Shown: positions 1 to 8,549 of the stretch, piece by piece
Layout: each line of letters begins with the position of its first letter
Numbering within the stretch: position 1 is the stretch's first letter
NCBI RefSeq assembly: GCF_947500075.1
Contig: NZ_CANMQS010000005.1
Coordinates: 327,478-391,477 of the forward strand
From: an uncultured Sulfitobacter sp.
Lineage (GTDB): Bacteria; Pseudomonadota; Alphaproteobacteria; Rhodobacterales; Rhodobacteraceae
Reading direction: 5' to 3'
DNA length: 64,000 nucleotides
Made by a program: the position numbers and the translations under genes
Notes under the pieces: model-generated
What the model saw: only the letters and a program-made list of their open reading frames with translations
What the model was told of the DNA's origin: nothing
Databases searched by the model: none

Positions 1-2013
1 ATTGTTCAGGCCGCCACCAAGCTGGTGGATTGCGACGTCGCCTCTGCCACGCGCAGCGATGATGCGGTGTGGTGGCAGGTGGCGGTGGCCACGCAAAACG
101 GTCTGGAGGCAGAGATCGTGGGCACCCGGCACCCGATTGATCCGGACAAGAATTTCATGAGCCGCATGTTGCAGAGCAAACAAACCATGCACGTGCCGGA
201 CTGGACAGCGCTGGACATGCCGCCGCACTCAAAAGCGCTGCATGACAAGCATGGCTATTGCGCCTCCCTCCTGGTGCCGATGATGCGCGGGAACGAATGC
301 CTGGGGGCTTTCACCTTCCTGCGCAAGGAAAAGAAGGGTTTCACCGAAGATGAAATCAAGCTGGCGGAATCCTTTGCCGATCAGGCGGTGATCGCCATTG
401 AAAACGTGCGCCTGTTTCAGGAAGCGCAGGACGCCCGCGAAGAGGCCGAAAAGGCCAATGAGGCCAAAAGCGCCTTCCTTGCCACCATGAGCCACGAGAT
501 CCGCACGCCGATGAACGCCGTCATCGGGATGAGCGGGCTGATGATGGACACAGAGCTGAACCCCGAGCAGCATGATTATGCCCGCACCATCCGCGACAGC
601 GGCGATGCGCTTCTGGGGATCATCAATGAAATCCTCGACTTCTCCAAGATCGAAGCGGGGCAGATGGACATCGAACACCACCCCTTCGATCTGCGCGACT
701 GTATCGAATCCGCTTTGGATCTGGTCGGCGGACGCGCCGCAGAGAAACATCTGGATGTGGCCTACCTGATCGACGACGCGGTGCCGCCGGGGATCAGTGC
801 GGATCTGACCCGGATGCGGCAGATCCTGCTGAACCTTCTGTCCAATGCGGTCAAATTCACCGACGCGGGGGAGGTGGTGTTGTCCGTCACCTCAGAACCT
901 GCCGAACGCGGTCACGTCACGCTCACCTTCACCGTGCGCGACACCGGTATCGGGTTGACCGACGACGGGATGAGCCGCCTCTTTCAATCCTTCAGCCAGG
1001 CTGACAGTTCCACCACCCGCAAATACGGCGGCACCGGGCTGGGGCTGGCGATTTCCAAACGGCTGGCCGAATTGATGGGGGGCACCATGTGGGCCACCAG
1101 TGACGGGGCAGGGACGGGGTCGACCTTCCATTTCACCATCCTCGCCCAGCCTGCCAAGCTGCCCAAAACCAAAGCCCGCAGCCTGATTGGGGAGCAATCC
1201 GAACTGATGGGCAAGCGCCTGCTGGTGGTGGATGACAACGACACCAATCTGAAAATCCTGTCCCTCCAGACCCAGAAATGGGGGACGGAGACAACGGCCT
1301 TCGACAATCCTCTCAAGGCGCTGGAGGCGTTGAAGAACGGCGATGCCTTCGATCTGGCGATCCTTGATATGCACATGCCCCAGATGGACGGCGTGACCCT
1401 GGCCAGGGCCATCGGGCAGATCAATCCGGCTTTGCCGATGATCCTGTTCAGTTCGCTGGGGATCCGCGATCTTGAGGCGGAGAAGGATCTGTTCAAAGCC
1501 TATCTCGCCAAACCCCTGCGCCAGTCGCAACTCTTTGACACGCTGGTCACGCTCTTTGCGCCTGCCGCACCGGTGAAGACCAGAAAACGCGCCGCGAAAC
1601 CCAAGACCGATCCCGAAATGGCCAAACGCCACCCGCTGCGCATCCTGCTGGCAGAAGATAATCTGGTGAACCAGAAGCTCGCCATCCGTCTGCTGGAGCA
1701 AATGGGCTACCGCGCGGATCTGGCCAGCAACGGGGTGGAGGCCGTGGAAAGCGTCGCGCGCCAATCCTACGATGTGGTGCTGATGGACGTGCAGATGCCT
1801 GAGATGGACGGGCTTGAGGCTTCCCGCAGGATCAACGCCGACCAGTCTGACGACCTCCCCCGGATCATCGCCATGACCGCCAACGCCATGCAGGGGGACC
1901 GGGAGATGTGTCTTGCGGCCGGCATGGATGACTACATCGCCAAACCCATCCGCGTGGACCGCCTGATCGAGGCGCTTTTGAACGCACCGTCCCGCCGTAA
2001 GGAACAGCCATGA
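1..2013 (+). CDS. GAF-containing hybrid histidine kinase with two receiver domains (5' end outside window)
   Basis: The reading frame is open from the first base, so the N-terminus is missing. The order is the end of a GAF domain (roughly residues 1-140), a short coiled linker, a HisKA domain with the phospho-accepting His in MSHEIRTPM (about residue 165), and an HATPase domain with the N box [10 protein letters not shown] and G boxes DTGIGL and [10 protein letters not shown]. Two receiver domains follow, with phospho-acceptor Asp in [13 protein letters not shown] and [13 protein letters not shown]. No membrane segment is visible, so sensing through the GAF domain is probably cytoplasmic. The stop overlaps the start of the HPt gene by 4 bp (ATGA), so the two are probably translationally coupled and form a His-Asp-His-Asp relay. 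The signal is unknown. Confidence 0.93.
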   Translation: MVQAATKLVDCDVASATRSDDAVWWQVAVATQNGLEAEIVGTRHPIDPDKNFMSRMLQSKQTMHVPDWTALDMPPHSKALHDKHGYCASLLVPMMRGNECLGAFTFLRKEKKGFTEDEIKLAESFADQAVIAIENVRLFQEAQDAREEAEKANEAKSAFLATMSHEIRTPMNAVIGMSGLMMDTELNPEQHDYARTIRDSGDALLGIINEILDFSKIEAGQMDIEHHPFDLRDCIESALDLVGGRAAEKHLDVAYLIDDAVPPGISADLTRMRQILLNLLSNAVKFTDAGEVVLSVTSEPAERGHVTLTFTVRDTGIGLTDDGMSRLFQSFSQADSSTTRKYGGTGLGLAISKRLAELMGGTMWATSDGAGTGSTFHFTILAQPAKLPKTKARSLIGEQSELMGKRLLVVDDNDTNLKILSLQTQKWGTETTAFDNPLKALEALKNGDAFDLAILDMHMPQMDGVTLARAIGQINPALPMILFSSLGIRDLEAEKDLFKAYLAKPLRQSQLFDTLVTLFAPAAPVKTRKRAAKPKTDPEMAKRHPLRILLAEDNLVNQKLAIRLLEQMGYRADLASNGVEAVESVARQSYDVVLMDVQMPEMDGLEASRRINADQSDDLPRIIAMTANAMQGDREMCLAAGMDDYIAKPIRVDRLIEALLNAPSRRKEQP

Positions 2014-2345
2014 CCGACAGCCTGATTGACCAAGCCGTGCTCGATGACCTCTGCGATGCCATGGGGGACGACTTCGCCGCCGAACTGGTCACCACCTTTC
2101 TGGGGGACGCGCCGAACATGTTTGCCGACCTCAGGACCGCCGCGGCTGATCAGGACGCCGACGGCTATCGCCGCGCGGCCCATTCGATCAAATCGAACGC
2201 GCAGGTCTTTGGTGCAAAGGCGCTCGCCGATCAGGCGCGGGACATGGAGTTGGGCAGCCTGTCTGACGCCGCCGTGCAGGTCCCGGCGCTGGAAGCAACG
2301 TTTGAGCAGACCGCCGCCGCGCTGAGGAGCCTTCTGGATGAGTGA
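2010..2345 (+). CDS. HPt domain phosphotransfer protein
   Basis: This 111-aa protein is a single histidine phosphotransfer domain. The signature is [15 protein letters not shown], with His58 as the likely phospho-acceptor followed by the usual helix. It overlaps the upstream hybrid kinase by 4 bp and the downstream receiver-cyclase by 8 bp, so all three are probably made from one transcript. The inferred role is to carry phosphate from the receivers of the kinase to the receiver of the cyclase protein. It contains no other domain and no signal peptide. Confidence 0.88.
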   Translation: MTDSLIDQAVLDDLCDAMGDDFAAELVTTFLGDAPNMFADLRTAAADQDADGYRRAAHSIKSNAQVFGAKALADQARDMELGSLSDAAVQVPALEATFEQTAAALRSLLDE

Positions 2346-3363
2346 CCACAAAGGCCACCTGCTGGTTGTCGATGACAACAAGGTCAACCGCCTGCTGATG
2401 TCGCGCAGCGTGGAATTGCTGGGCTACCGCGCGTCCGTGGCGGAGAACGGCAAGGTCGCGATGGAGATGCTGCGCGCGGAAACCTTCGATGTCCTGCTGC
2501 TCGATATCGAAATGCCGGAGATGGACGGCTTCGAAGTGCTCGAAGCGCTCAAGAGCGATCCGAACCTGCGCGACGTCCCGGTGATCGTGACGTCCTCCGT
2601 CGAAGGTCTGGACAACATCGTGCGCTGCATTGAACTGGGGGCCGAGGATTACATCCCCAAACCGGTCAACAAGACGCTGCTGAACGCGCGGGTCAGTTCC
2701 AGCCTTGAGAAAAAGCGTCTGCTGGATGAACAAAAACGCCTGCTGAAACGCTTCGCCACCGATGAAGTGGCACAGGATTTACAGGATTCAGGCTTTGCCA
2801 TCGGCGGCAGGCGGATTACGGCGACAGTCCTGTTCTGCGACATCCGCGATTTCACCAGCCTGTCTGAGGACATGCCGCCCGAAGCCACCATTGAACTGCT
2901 GAACACCTTCTATGCCCTGATGTTTGACGCGGTGAACAGCCATGGCGGCATGGTCAGCCTGATGGTGGGGGATGGCCTGATGGCGCTTTTTGGTGCCCCG
3001 CAACCGATTGAGAATTCCGCACAATCTGCGGTCTCCGCCGCACAGGACATGCGCAGCATGATGGCCGTCTTCAACGCGGAACGCACCGCCATGGGAGAGC
3101 CAGCCCTGAAGATCGGTTTCGGCATCGCCACGGGCGAGGTTGTGGCGGGCTATGCAGGCACCGACGCCCGCGCGACCTATACCTGCATCGGCAAGACCGT
3201 GAACCTCGCCGCGCGGCTGGAAGCGCATACAAAGGAAGCCGCCTGCGACATCCTGTTTGACGCTGAAACCCGCCGCAATCTGGAAGAGGGGCAGGCCTGC
3301 ACCACCGTGCCCGATGTGCAGTTCAAAGGGTTTTCTGAGGCCTTGAACGTCTACGGCGTGTGA
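2338..3363 (+). CDS. Response regulator with class III adenylate/guanylate cyclase output
   Basis: Residues 1-120 form a receiver domain with phospho-acceptor Asp56 in LLLDIEMPEMDG. A short helical linker (120-150) leads to a class III nucleotide cyclase domain. Both metal-binding aspartates are present, Asp168 in LFCDIRDFTSLS and Asp212 in VGDGLMALFG, and the later TYTCIGKTVNLAARLE motif is intact, so the domain should be active. Whether it makes cAMP or cGMP cannot be read reliably. It overlaps the HPt gene by 8 bp and is the likely output of the relay. It is convergent with the HAD gene, only 3 bp away, with no terminator visible between them. Confidence 0.92.
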   Translation: MSDHKGHLLVVDDNKVNRLLMSRSVELLGYRASVAENGKVAMEMLRAETFDVLLLDIEMPEMDGFEVLEALKSDPNLRDVPVIVTSSVEGLDNIVRCIELGAEDYIPKPVNKTLLNARVSSSLEKKRLLDEQKRLLKRFATDEVAQDLQDSGFAIGGRRITATVLFCDIRDFTSLSEDMPPEATIELLNTFYALMFDAVNSHGGMVSLMVGDGLMALFGAPQPIENSAQSAVSAAQDMRSMMAVFNAERTAMGEPALKIGFGIATGEVVAGYAGTDARATYTCIGKTVNLAARLEAHTKEAACDILFDAETRRNLEEGQACTTVPDVQFKGFSEALNVYGV

Positions 3364-3366
3364 CCG

Positions 3367-4254
3367 TCAGGGCCGCGCCAGAATGTAATCCGGCATGATC
3401 CCGGCGCTATCGATGCGCGGTGCCACGTCATGGCCTGCAAAGAACCCATACCCTGAAATCAGCGCGGTCTTCACGCCGGCCGCCTGTCCGCCCAGAATAT
3501 CGGTATGGAGGCTGTCGCCCACCATCACCGTGCGCGCGGGGTCGAATGTGCCCAGATGCGCGAAGGCCAGATCAAAGATATTCCCGAAGGGTTTGCCGTA
3601 AAACTGCGGTGCCACCCCGGTGGCATCCGCCAACCTGTGCGCATAGCTGCCCGGTTCGGTTGAGAAATCCTGCTCACGCGGGGCGACGATATCGGGGTTG
3701 CCCACGAATACCGGGCGCGCATGACCCTGCACCGCGCGTTCCAGCAGGGCCTGTCTGTCCTCGGTCCAAACCGCACTGCCCATCATCACAAACCCATCCA
3801 CGTCAGCATAGGCCGCGGGATCATCCTCCAGAAAGGTGATGTTCAGCCCGTCCAGATCCGCCCGCCCCAGCGCCGGATTGGCCATCAGCCCCCAGTGCCT
3901 GTCTGGCTGCGCCGCAAGCCCCGCCAGCACCGCCTTGCGGCTGGTGATCACATCCTCCGGCGCGAAGGCGTACCCAAGCCGCGCGTATTTCTCCATCAGT
4001 CTGGCGTGGGGAAAGCCTGCGGCATTGGACACCACCAGCACCCGCTTGCCCGCCGCCTGAAGCCCTGCAACCCGCTCCGGCACGCCCTCAATCGCCGTCT
4101 CTCCGATGTTGAGCACACCGAAAGCGTCCAGCAGGAAGGTGTCCACCTCATCCGCAATCGCATCCAGATCGGGCAGGGCGCGGCAGGGGGCATCCCGCGT
4201 GACAGCCGGCAGGCGCGCGCGCACGGCTTCATAGGCCGCAAAAGCCTCTGGCAT
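3367..4254 (-). CDS. HAD-superfamily class IIA hydrolase
   Basis: This 295-aa protein has HAD motif I as LLDAFGVLNIG (Asp43), which fits the class IIA (TIGR01459-like) family, and the late motif VGDSLHTDILGGQAAG for Mg binding. I chose the ATG at 4254 because it lies 2 bp after the phnE stop; an earlier start would run deep into phnE. Being last in the phnD-phnC-phnE-phnE operon suggests a role with an imported phosphorus compound, but class IIA HADs also act on unrelated phosphoesters. The substrate is unknown. Confidence 0.85.
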   Translation of the reverse strand: MPEAFAAYEAVRARLPAVTRDAPCRALPDLDAIADEVDTFLLDAFGVLNIGETAIEGVPERVAGLQAAGKRVLVVSNAAGFPHARLMEKYARLGYAFAPEDVITSRKAVLAGLAAQPDRHWGLMANPALGRADLDGLNITFLEDDPAAYADVDGFVMMGSAVWTEDRQALLERAVQGHARPVFVGNPDIVAPREQDFSTEPGSYAHRLADATGVAPQFYGKPFGNIFDLAFAHLGTFDPARTVMVGDSLHTDILGGQAAGVKTALISGYGFFAGHDVAPRIDSAGIMPDYILARP

Positions 4255-4256
4255 CT

Positions 4257-5072
4257 TCAAATGATGGCACCCCGGACTTTGGCCGACACCCATTCGGAAA
4301 TCACCACAGCCGCCAGGATCACCAGCAGGATCAGCGACACCTGCGGCCACGCCAGCACATTGAGCGAGGAGGACAATTGCAACCCGATGCCGCCCGCACC
4401 GACCAGCCCCAGCACCGTGCTTTCGCGAATGTTGATGTCCCAACGGAAAACCGCAATGCCCGCAAAGGCAGGCAGGATCTGCGGCACGATGCCGTAAGCC
4501 ATCACCTGCCAGCGCGACGCGCCCGTGGCGGTGATCGCCTCCACCTGCGTGGTGTCGATTTCCTCAATCGCCTCATAGAGCAGCTTGGCACAAAACCCGA
4601 TGGAGCGGATGGCGATGGCAATCACGCCCGCAAATACGCCCGGCCCGATGATCGCGATCAACAACAGCGCCCAGATCAATGAGTTGATCGACCGGGTGGA
4701 GACGATGATCAACAGCGCAATGGGCCGGATGAGATAGGCCGACGGCGTGGTGTTGCGCGCTGCCAGAAACGCCACCGGCACCGCGAGGATCAGCGCAAAG
4801 ATCGTGCCCAGCGTCGCGATGTTCAGCGTGTCCCAGATCGGCTTGCCCAGCTGCGTGATATACTCCCAGCGCGGCGGGGTGGCGCGGGTCCATATGTCAT
4901 TGGCGATGCGCGGCGCGTCCCAGACGAAGAACCACGTGGTCGATTCAGAGATCCGTTGCCAGCAATAGGCAAAAATCGCGATGCCGATCAGCCACAACAC
5001 CCAGTGAAACAGGCTCTCCCGACCGGTCCGGCGCTGCCACTCCTTGACGCTTCCCGTCTCGCGCACCGGCAT
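4257..5072 (-). CDS. phnE: Phosphonate-type ABC transporter permease (second PhnE)
   Basis: This 271-aa inner-membrane permease has about six hydrophobic segments and a cytoplasmic coupling loop (EAITATGASRWQVMAYGIVPQ) typical of the PhnE family. The repeated core [16 protein letters not shown] is shared with the preceding permease, so the two probably form a heterodimer. Its start overlaps the stop of the upstream phnE by one base (TAATG). Two PhnE-like permeases per operon is a common arrangement for phosphonate and phosphite importers. The transported compound cannot be told from the sequence. Confidence 0.9.
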   Translation of the reverse strand: MPVRETGSVKEWQRRTGRESLFHWVLWLIGIAIFAYCWQRISESTTWFFVWDAPRIANDIWTRATPPRWEYITQLGKPIWDTLNIATLGTIFALILAVPVAFLAARNTTPSAYLIRPIALLIIVSTRSINSLIWALLLIAIIGPGVFAGVIAIAIRSIGFCAKLLYEAIEEIDTTQVEAITATGASRWQVMAYGIVPQILPAFAGIAVFRWDINIRESTVLGLVGAGGIGLQLSSSLNVLAWPQVSLILLVILAAVVISEWVSAKVRGAII

Positions 5073-5893
5073 TACTGGACCCTCGCGCGGACAATGCCGG
5101 AGATATATTCCAGCGCCATGACAATCACGATGATCAGGATCAGGATCGCCGCCGCCGTGTCGTATTCATAGCGATCAAACGCGGTGTTCAGCGTGGCCCC
5201 AATACCGCCAGCCCCCACAAGCCCCAGAATGGCGCTTTCGCGGAAGTTGATATCAATACGGTAAATACTCAGCCCAATCAGGCGCGGCATGACCTGCGGC
5301 TGGACGCCGTAGTTGATCCACTGGGTCCAGCTTGCACCCGACGCCTTGATCGCCTCAGCCTGCACGCGGTCCATGCTTTCGATGTCCTCGGCCAGCAGCT
5401 TGGACAAAAAGCCAATCGTCGCAAAGCTCAGCGTCAGGAAGCCTGCCAGCGGGCCAAAGCCAAAGATCGCCACCAGCAGGATCGCCACGATGATTTCCTG
5501 CAACGCGCGGCTGATGGCGATGATGCCCCGGCAAATCAGGTAGATGGGCAGGGGGGCCACGTTGCGCGCAGCCCCCAGCGCAATCGGGATGGAAACCGCG
5601 ATGCCCACAACGGAGGCCGCAACGGTCATGATGATACTCTCCAGCATCCCGTCATAAATGTCGCCCGAGCGGGAGGTGAAATCCGGACTGGTGAAGGCCA
5701 GCACAAACTGTTTGCCCCGCTCCAACCCTTCGTAGACGCGGGCCCAATTGACGTCGATGGTCATATAGGCCGCGATCAGGTAGGCGATGAACCCGGCCAG
5801 CAATCCCCAACGCAGCAAGGGGTTCTGGACAAAGGGCGGCTTCTTCCACGGTTTGCCGATCTGTGTGGTCACGTCAAAGGCGGGCGCGCTCAT
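5072..5893 (-). CDS. phnE: Phosphonate-type ABC transporter permease (first PhnE)
   Basis: This 273-aa integral membrane protein has a hydrophobic segment near residues 28-48 and several more downstream. Its coupling loop reads [21 protein letters not shown] and is followed by the family core [17 protein letters not shown]. It overlaps phnC by 4 bp and the second permease by 1 bp, so it belongs to the same translationally coupled unit. It is expected to form the membrane channel with the second PhnE and to be powered by PhnC. Confidence 0.9.
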   Translation of the reverse strand: MSAPAFDVTTQIGKPWKKPPFVQNPLLRWGLLAGFIAYLIAAYMTIDVNWARVYEGLERGKQFVLAFTSPDFTSRSGDIYDGMLESIIMTVAASVVGIAVSIPIALGAARNVAPLPIYLICRGIIAISRALQEIIVAILLVAIFGFGPLAGFLTLSFATIGFLSKLLAEDIESMDRVQAEAIKASGASWTQWINYGVQPQVMPRLIGLSIYRIDINFRESAILGLVGAGGIGATLNTAFDRYEYDTAAAILILIIVIVMALEYISGIVRARVQ

Positions 5894-6687
5894 TGTGCGG
5901 CCACCTCTTCGTCTTCATCGTCGCCGATGGCTTCGATGGTCGCTTCCCAGTCTTCCTCGCCGTAGATCTCCGTCAGCTTGTCCGGTGTCAGCCCGTCGGG
6001 TGGTCCGTCATAGACCACCGCGCCAAAGCGCAGCCCGATGACGCGCTGCACAAACATCTGCGCGAGTGCGACGTCGTGAATGTTGATGATCGCCGCCAGA
6101 CCGCGCTCTTTGCACAGCTCGCAAATCAGCCGCATGATCTGGCGCGATGTCTTGGGATCAAGCGAGGCCGTCGGCTCATCCACCAGCAACAAGGCCGGGT
6201 TCTGAATGAGCGCGCGGCAGATGCCGACCCGCTGGCGCTGCCCGCCAGACAGTTCATCCGCACGTTTGTCCGCCATATGCGCCAGACCCACTCGGTCCAG
6301 CAGGCGAAACGCCTCGTCGACGTCCGATTGCGGAAACCGCCGCAGGAAGCTGCGCCAGAAGCCGACATAACCCAACCGCCCCGACAGGACGTTTTCCATC
6401 ACTGTCAGACGCTCGACCAGCGCATATTCCTGAAAGATCATCCCGATCCGACGCCGCTCGCGGCGCAGACCGCTGGAGGACAGCGTGGTCAATTCCACAT
6501 CGCCCAGCTGCACCTTGCCCGATGTTGGCTCCACCAAGCGGTTGATGCAGCGAATGAGCGTGGATTTACCCGCACCGGATGGCCCGATCAGCGCCAGCAC
6601 CTGACCTTCGGGCACCTCAAGCTCCACCGCTTTCAGGGCCTGATCCCCGGTCTTGTAGGTCTTCACCAGCTTATCAAGCCGCAGCAT
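5890..6687 (-). CDS. phnC: Phosphonate-type ABC transporter ATP-binding protein PhnC
   Basis: This 265-aa ATPase has Walker [10 protein letters not shown], signature [15 protein letters not shown] and Walker [14 protein letters not shown]. The ATG at 6687 ([12 protein letters not shown]) was preferred over an earlier in-frame codon because a GGGGGGA ribosome site lies about 6 bases upstream and the family begins here. The C-terminus is a short acidic tail (DDEDEE). It is the energising subunit for the two PhnE permeases that follow, and an RNA hairpin separates it from phnD. Confidence 0.92.
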   Translation of the reverse strand: MLRLDKLVKTYKTGDQALKAVELEVPEGQVLALIGPSGAGKSTLIRCINRLVEPTSGKVQLGDVELTTLSSSGLRRERRRIGMIFQEYALVERLTVMENVLSGRLGYVGFWRSFLRRFPQSDVDEAFRLLDRVGLAHMADKRADELSGGQRQRVGICRALIQNPALLLVDEPTASLDPKTSRQIMRLICELCKERGLAAIINIHDVALAQMFVQRVIGLRFGAVVYDGPPDGLTPDKLTEIYGEEDWEATIEAIGDDEDEEVAAQ

Positions 6688-6736
6688 ACATATCCCCCCG
6701 TGCGGCCCTGTCACCGCCCGTCTTGCCCAAACGAAA

Positions 6737-6758
6737 GGGCAGGTCCGAAAACCTGCCC
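6737..6758 (-). terminator. Intergenic hairpin between phnD and phnC
   Basis: Perfect 8-bp inverted repeat, GGGCAGGT at 6737-6744 and ACCTGCCC at 6751-6758, with a 6-base loop and no strong T-run. Hairpins at this place usually stabilise the binding-protein mRNA or let only part of transcription continue, so phnD would be made in excess of phnC and phnE. This role is inferred. Confidence 0.55.
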
Positions 6759-6765
6759 GCCCGTG

Positions 6766-7740
6766 TTACTCGCAGCTGTAGCTGACGCCGTTGGCTGCAT
6801 CAATCTTGCGGATCACGTCCCAGTACTCCTGGTAGGTCATCTCAAGGAACTGGCCTTCGTTGGACTTCTCGAATTCCTTCTCAAGCGACGTGCCTTCCCA
6901 CTCGAAGTTGAAGAACGCATTGCGGATTTTTTCCTTCAACTCAGGCTTGAGGTTATGTGCCGTGCCGTAGCCCGTGGTGGGGAAAGTCTGCGAGGTATAG
7001 ATCGTCACCACGTCGTCCTCGGCGATCACATCGCGGCTGATCATACGAAATTTGACCGAATTGGCGATGGAGGCTGCCGGATAATCCTTGTTGGCCACGC
7101 CCAGGATCGAGTTGTCGTGCTTGCCGGAAAAAACCGCTTCAAAATCGCGTTCCGGGACCATGTCGAAATCCGATTTCAGGATAGCGCTGGGTGCCTTGAA
7201 GCCCGAATTCGAGGTGGGCGAGGTGAAAGCCATTTGCTTGCCCTTGATGTCCTCGACCTTTTCGATGCCCGAGCCGGGGTAGGTGATGATCTCCATCTCA
7301 TAGCCGAAACTGCCGTCGGTGGAGGCCATGATGGTGAAGGGGTTGAAGCCCGCGCAGTTCACTGCCAGCGGGTTGGACCCGGTGTTGAAACCCGCAATAT
7401 GCAACCGGCCTGAGCGCATCGCCTCGATCTGGGCGGCGTTGCTCTGGACGGGGAAGAAAACGATCGACTTGCCGGTCTCGGCTTCCAGGTGGGTCAGGAA
7501 GTCCGACCAGGCGTCTTTGTAGACGGCAGGGTCTTCCACCGGCGTAAAGGCAAAGATCAGCGTGTCCGGATCCACCAGATCCGCAGGATCAGTGGGCGTG
7601 TCCGCGATCAGATCGCCGTCCACATCGCAAAACCGCTCATCCAGATCGCCGCGCGGGCAGTCTTGGGCCGCAGCCGGTCCGGCAAAAGCCAGCGCCAGCG
7701 CAAAGGCGGCACCACTTAGTAATGTTGATTTCAATGTCAT
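6766..7740 (-). CDS. phnD: Phosphonate/phosphite-type periplasmic binding protein PhnD
   Basis: This 324-aa secreted binding protein starts at the ATG at 7740, which has a GGGAG ribosome site upstream and begins a clean signal peptide ending in AGPAAAQ. The mature part has the PhnD-type features: PVQSNAAQIEAMRSGRLHIAGFNTG (shown in part), then TSPTSNSGFKAP and the FSGKHDNSILGV region around the ligand pocket. Cysteines occur near the mature N-terminus and at the very C-terminus (YSCE) and may form a disulphide. It is first in the phnDCEE operon. No C-P lyase genes lie nearby, so the ligand could be a phosphonate, phosphite or phosphate. Confidence 0.9.
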   Translation of the reverse strand: MTLKSTLLSGAAFALALAFAGPAAAQDCPRGDLDERFCDVDGDLIADTPTDPADLVDPDTLIFAFTPVEDPAVYKDAWSDFLTHLEAETGKSIVFFPVQSNAAQIEAMRSGRLHIAGFNTGSNPLAVNCAGFNPFTIMASTDGSFGYEMEIITYPGSGIEKVEDIKGKQMAFTSPTSNSGFKAPSAILKSDFDMVPERDFEAVFSGKHDNSILGVANKDYPAASIANSVKFRMISRDVIAEDDVVTIYTSQTFPTTGYGTAHNLKPELKEKIRNAFFNFEWEGTSLEKEFEKSNEGQFLEMTYQEYWDVIRKIDAANGVSYSCE

Positions 7741-7773
7741 ATTCTCGCTCCCTTTGGACATTTGTTTTTGGAT

Positions 7774-7785
7774 CACGCTAGCGTG
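7774..7785. promoter_or_regulatory. 12-bp perfect palindrome upstream of phnD
   Basis: CACGCTAGCGTG is a perfect palindrome 34 bp upstream of the phnD start, in the gap between gph and phnD. It may be an operator for a dimeric regulator. I did not recognise a PhoB box in this gap. Confidence 0.35.
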
Positions 7786-7835
7786 TAGTCCAGGGGACAT
7801 AAAGGGAATTGTTTGCGCTCGCAGGAACGGCTGTC

Positions 7836-8492
7836 TCAGCCGGTCGTGATGCCGTGCTCCACCCAGCGTTCAAACCGGTCGGAGGGGGCAAGATCAGGCA
7901 AGGGATGGTTCAGATACCCGCCGCCAAACAGCCGAAACGGCACGCCCGCGTTCTGCGCGGTGTCATGGTCAACCTTGCTGTCGCCAACATATAGCGTCGT
8001 TTCAGGAGCCGCACCCATCCGTTCGATACAGGCCAGCAAGGGGGCCGCATCGGGCTTGCGCGGCTGGCCGTCCTGCGCGCCTGCGATCACCTCGAAATAA
8101 CCTGTCAGATCCAGCGCCGCGCAAAGATCCTGTGCAGGCTGATCCGGTTTGTTGGTGCAGATCCCCATCGGGATGCCGCGGGCCTGAAAGGCCTCCAATG
8201 CCGCGATGACGCCCTCATAAGGGTGGGTCAGCGTCGTCATGTCGCGCTGATAGGCCTCCAGCAAATGGGCCAGCGTGGTTTCATATGTCTCGGGATCGCT
8301 GCCGCCGGTGGCGTTCAGACAATGCTCCGTCAGCACCCCGATGCCGTTGCCGATAAAGGAGATGATGGTGGGCAGATCCAGCGTCTGCCGCCCCATCTTT
8401 TGCAAGGCGACGTTGGCGGCGGCGTGAATGTCCGGCGCGCTGTGGATGAGCGTGCCATCAAGGTCGAAGACAAGAGCGGAAAATGGGGTCAT
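7836..8492 (-). CDS. gph: HAD-family hydrolase, phosphoglycolate-phosphatase-like
   Basis: This 218-aa protein has HAD motif I VFDLDGTLIHSAPD near the N-terminus, an alpha-helical cap, motif II as ICTNKP, and motif IV as LYVGDSKVDHDTAQNAG. Length and order fit phosphoglycolate phosphatase (Gph), which removes 2-phosphoglycolate. Related subfamily-IA phosphatases with other substrates look the same, so the symbol is tentative. It lies downstream of the histidine kinase on the same strand with a 57-bp gap. Confidence 0.8.
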   Translation of the reverse strand: MTPFSALVFDLDGTLIHSAPDIHAAANVALQKMGRQTLDLPTIISFIGNGIGVLTEHCLNATGGSDPETYETTLAHLLEAYQRDMTTLTHPYEGVIAALEAFQARGIPMGICTNKPDQPAQDLCAALDLTGYFEVIAGAQDGQPRKPDAAPLLACIERMGAAPETTLYVGDSKVDHDTAQNAGVPFRLFGGGYLNHPLPDLAPSDRFERWVEHGITTG

Positions 8493-8549
8493 GGCGCATG
8501 ACTTAACTCGAAGCGGCGCGAAGGACCACGGGCGAATTGCACAGGTGGA

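Noticed and set aside
5863..7413. A 516-codon plus-strand open frame opposite phnC and phnD
   Set aside because: It is the complement of two well-supported ABC transporter genes, has no family features and reads as low-complexity Arg/His/Gln-rich sequence.
7741..7835. A possible PhoB box before phnD
   Set aside because: I could not find two properly spaced CTGTCAT-like repeats, so only the palindrome is reported.
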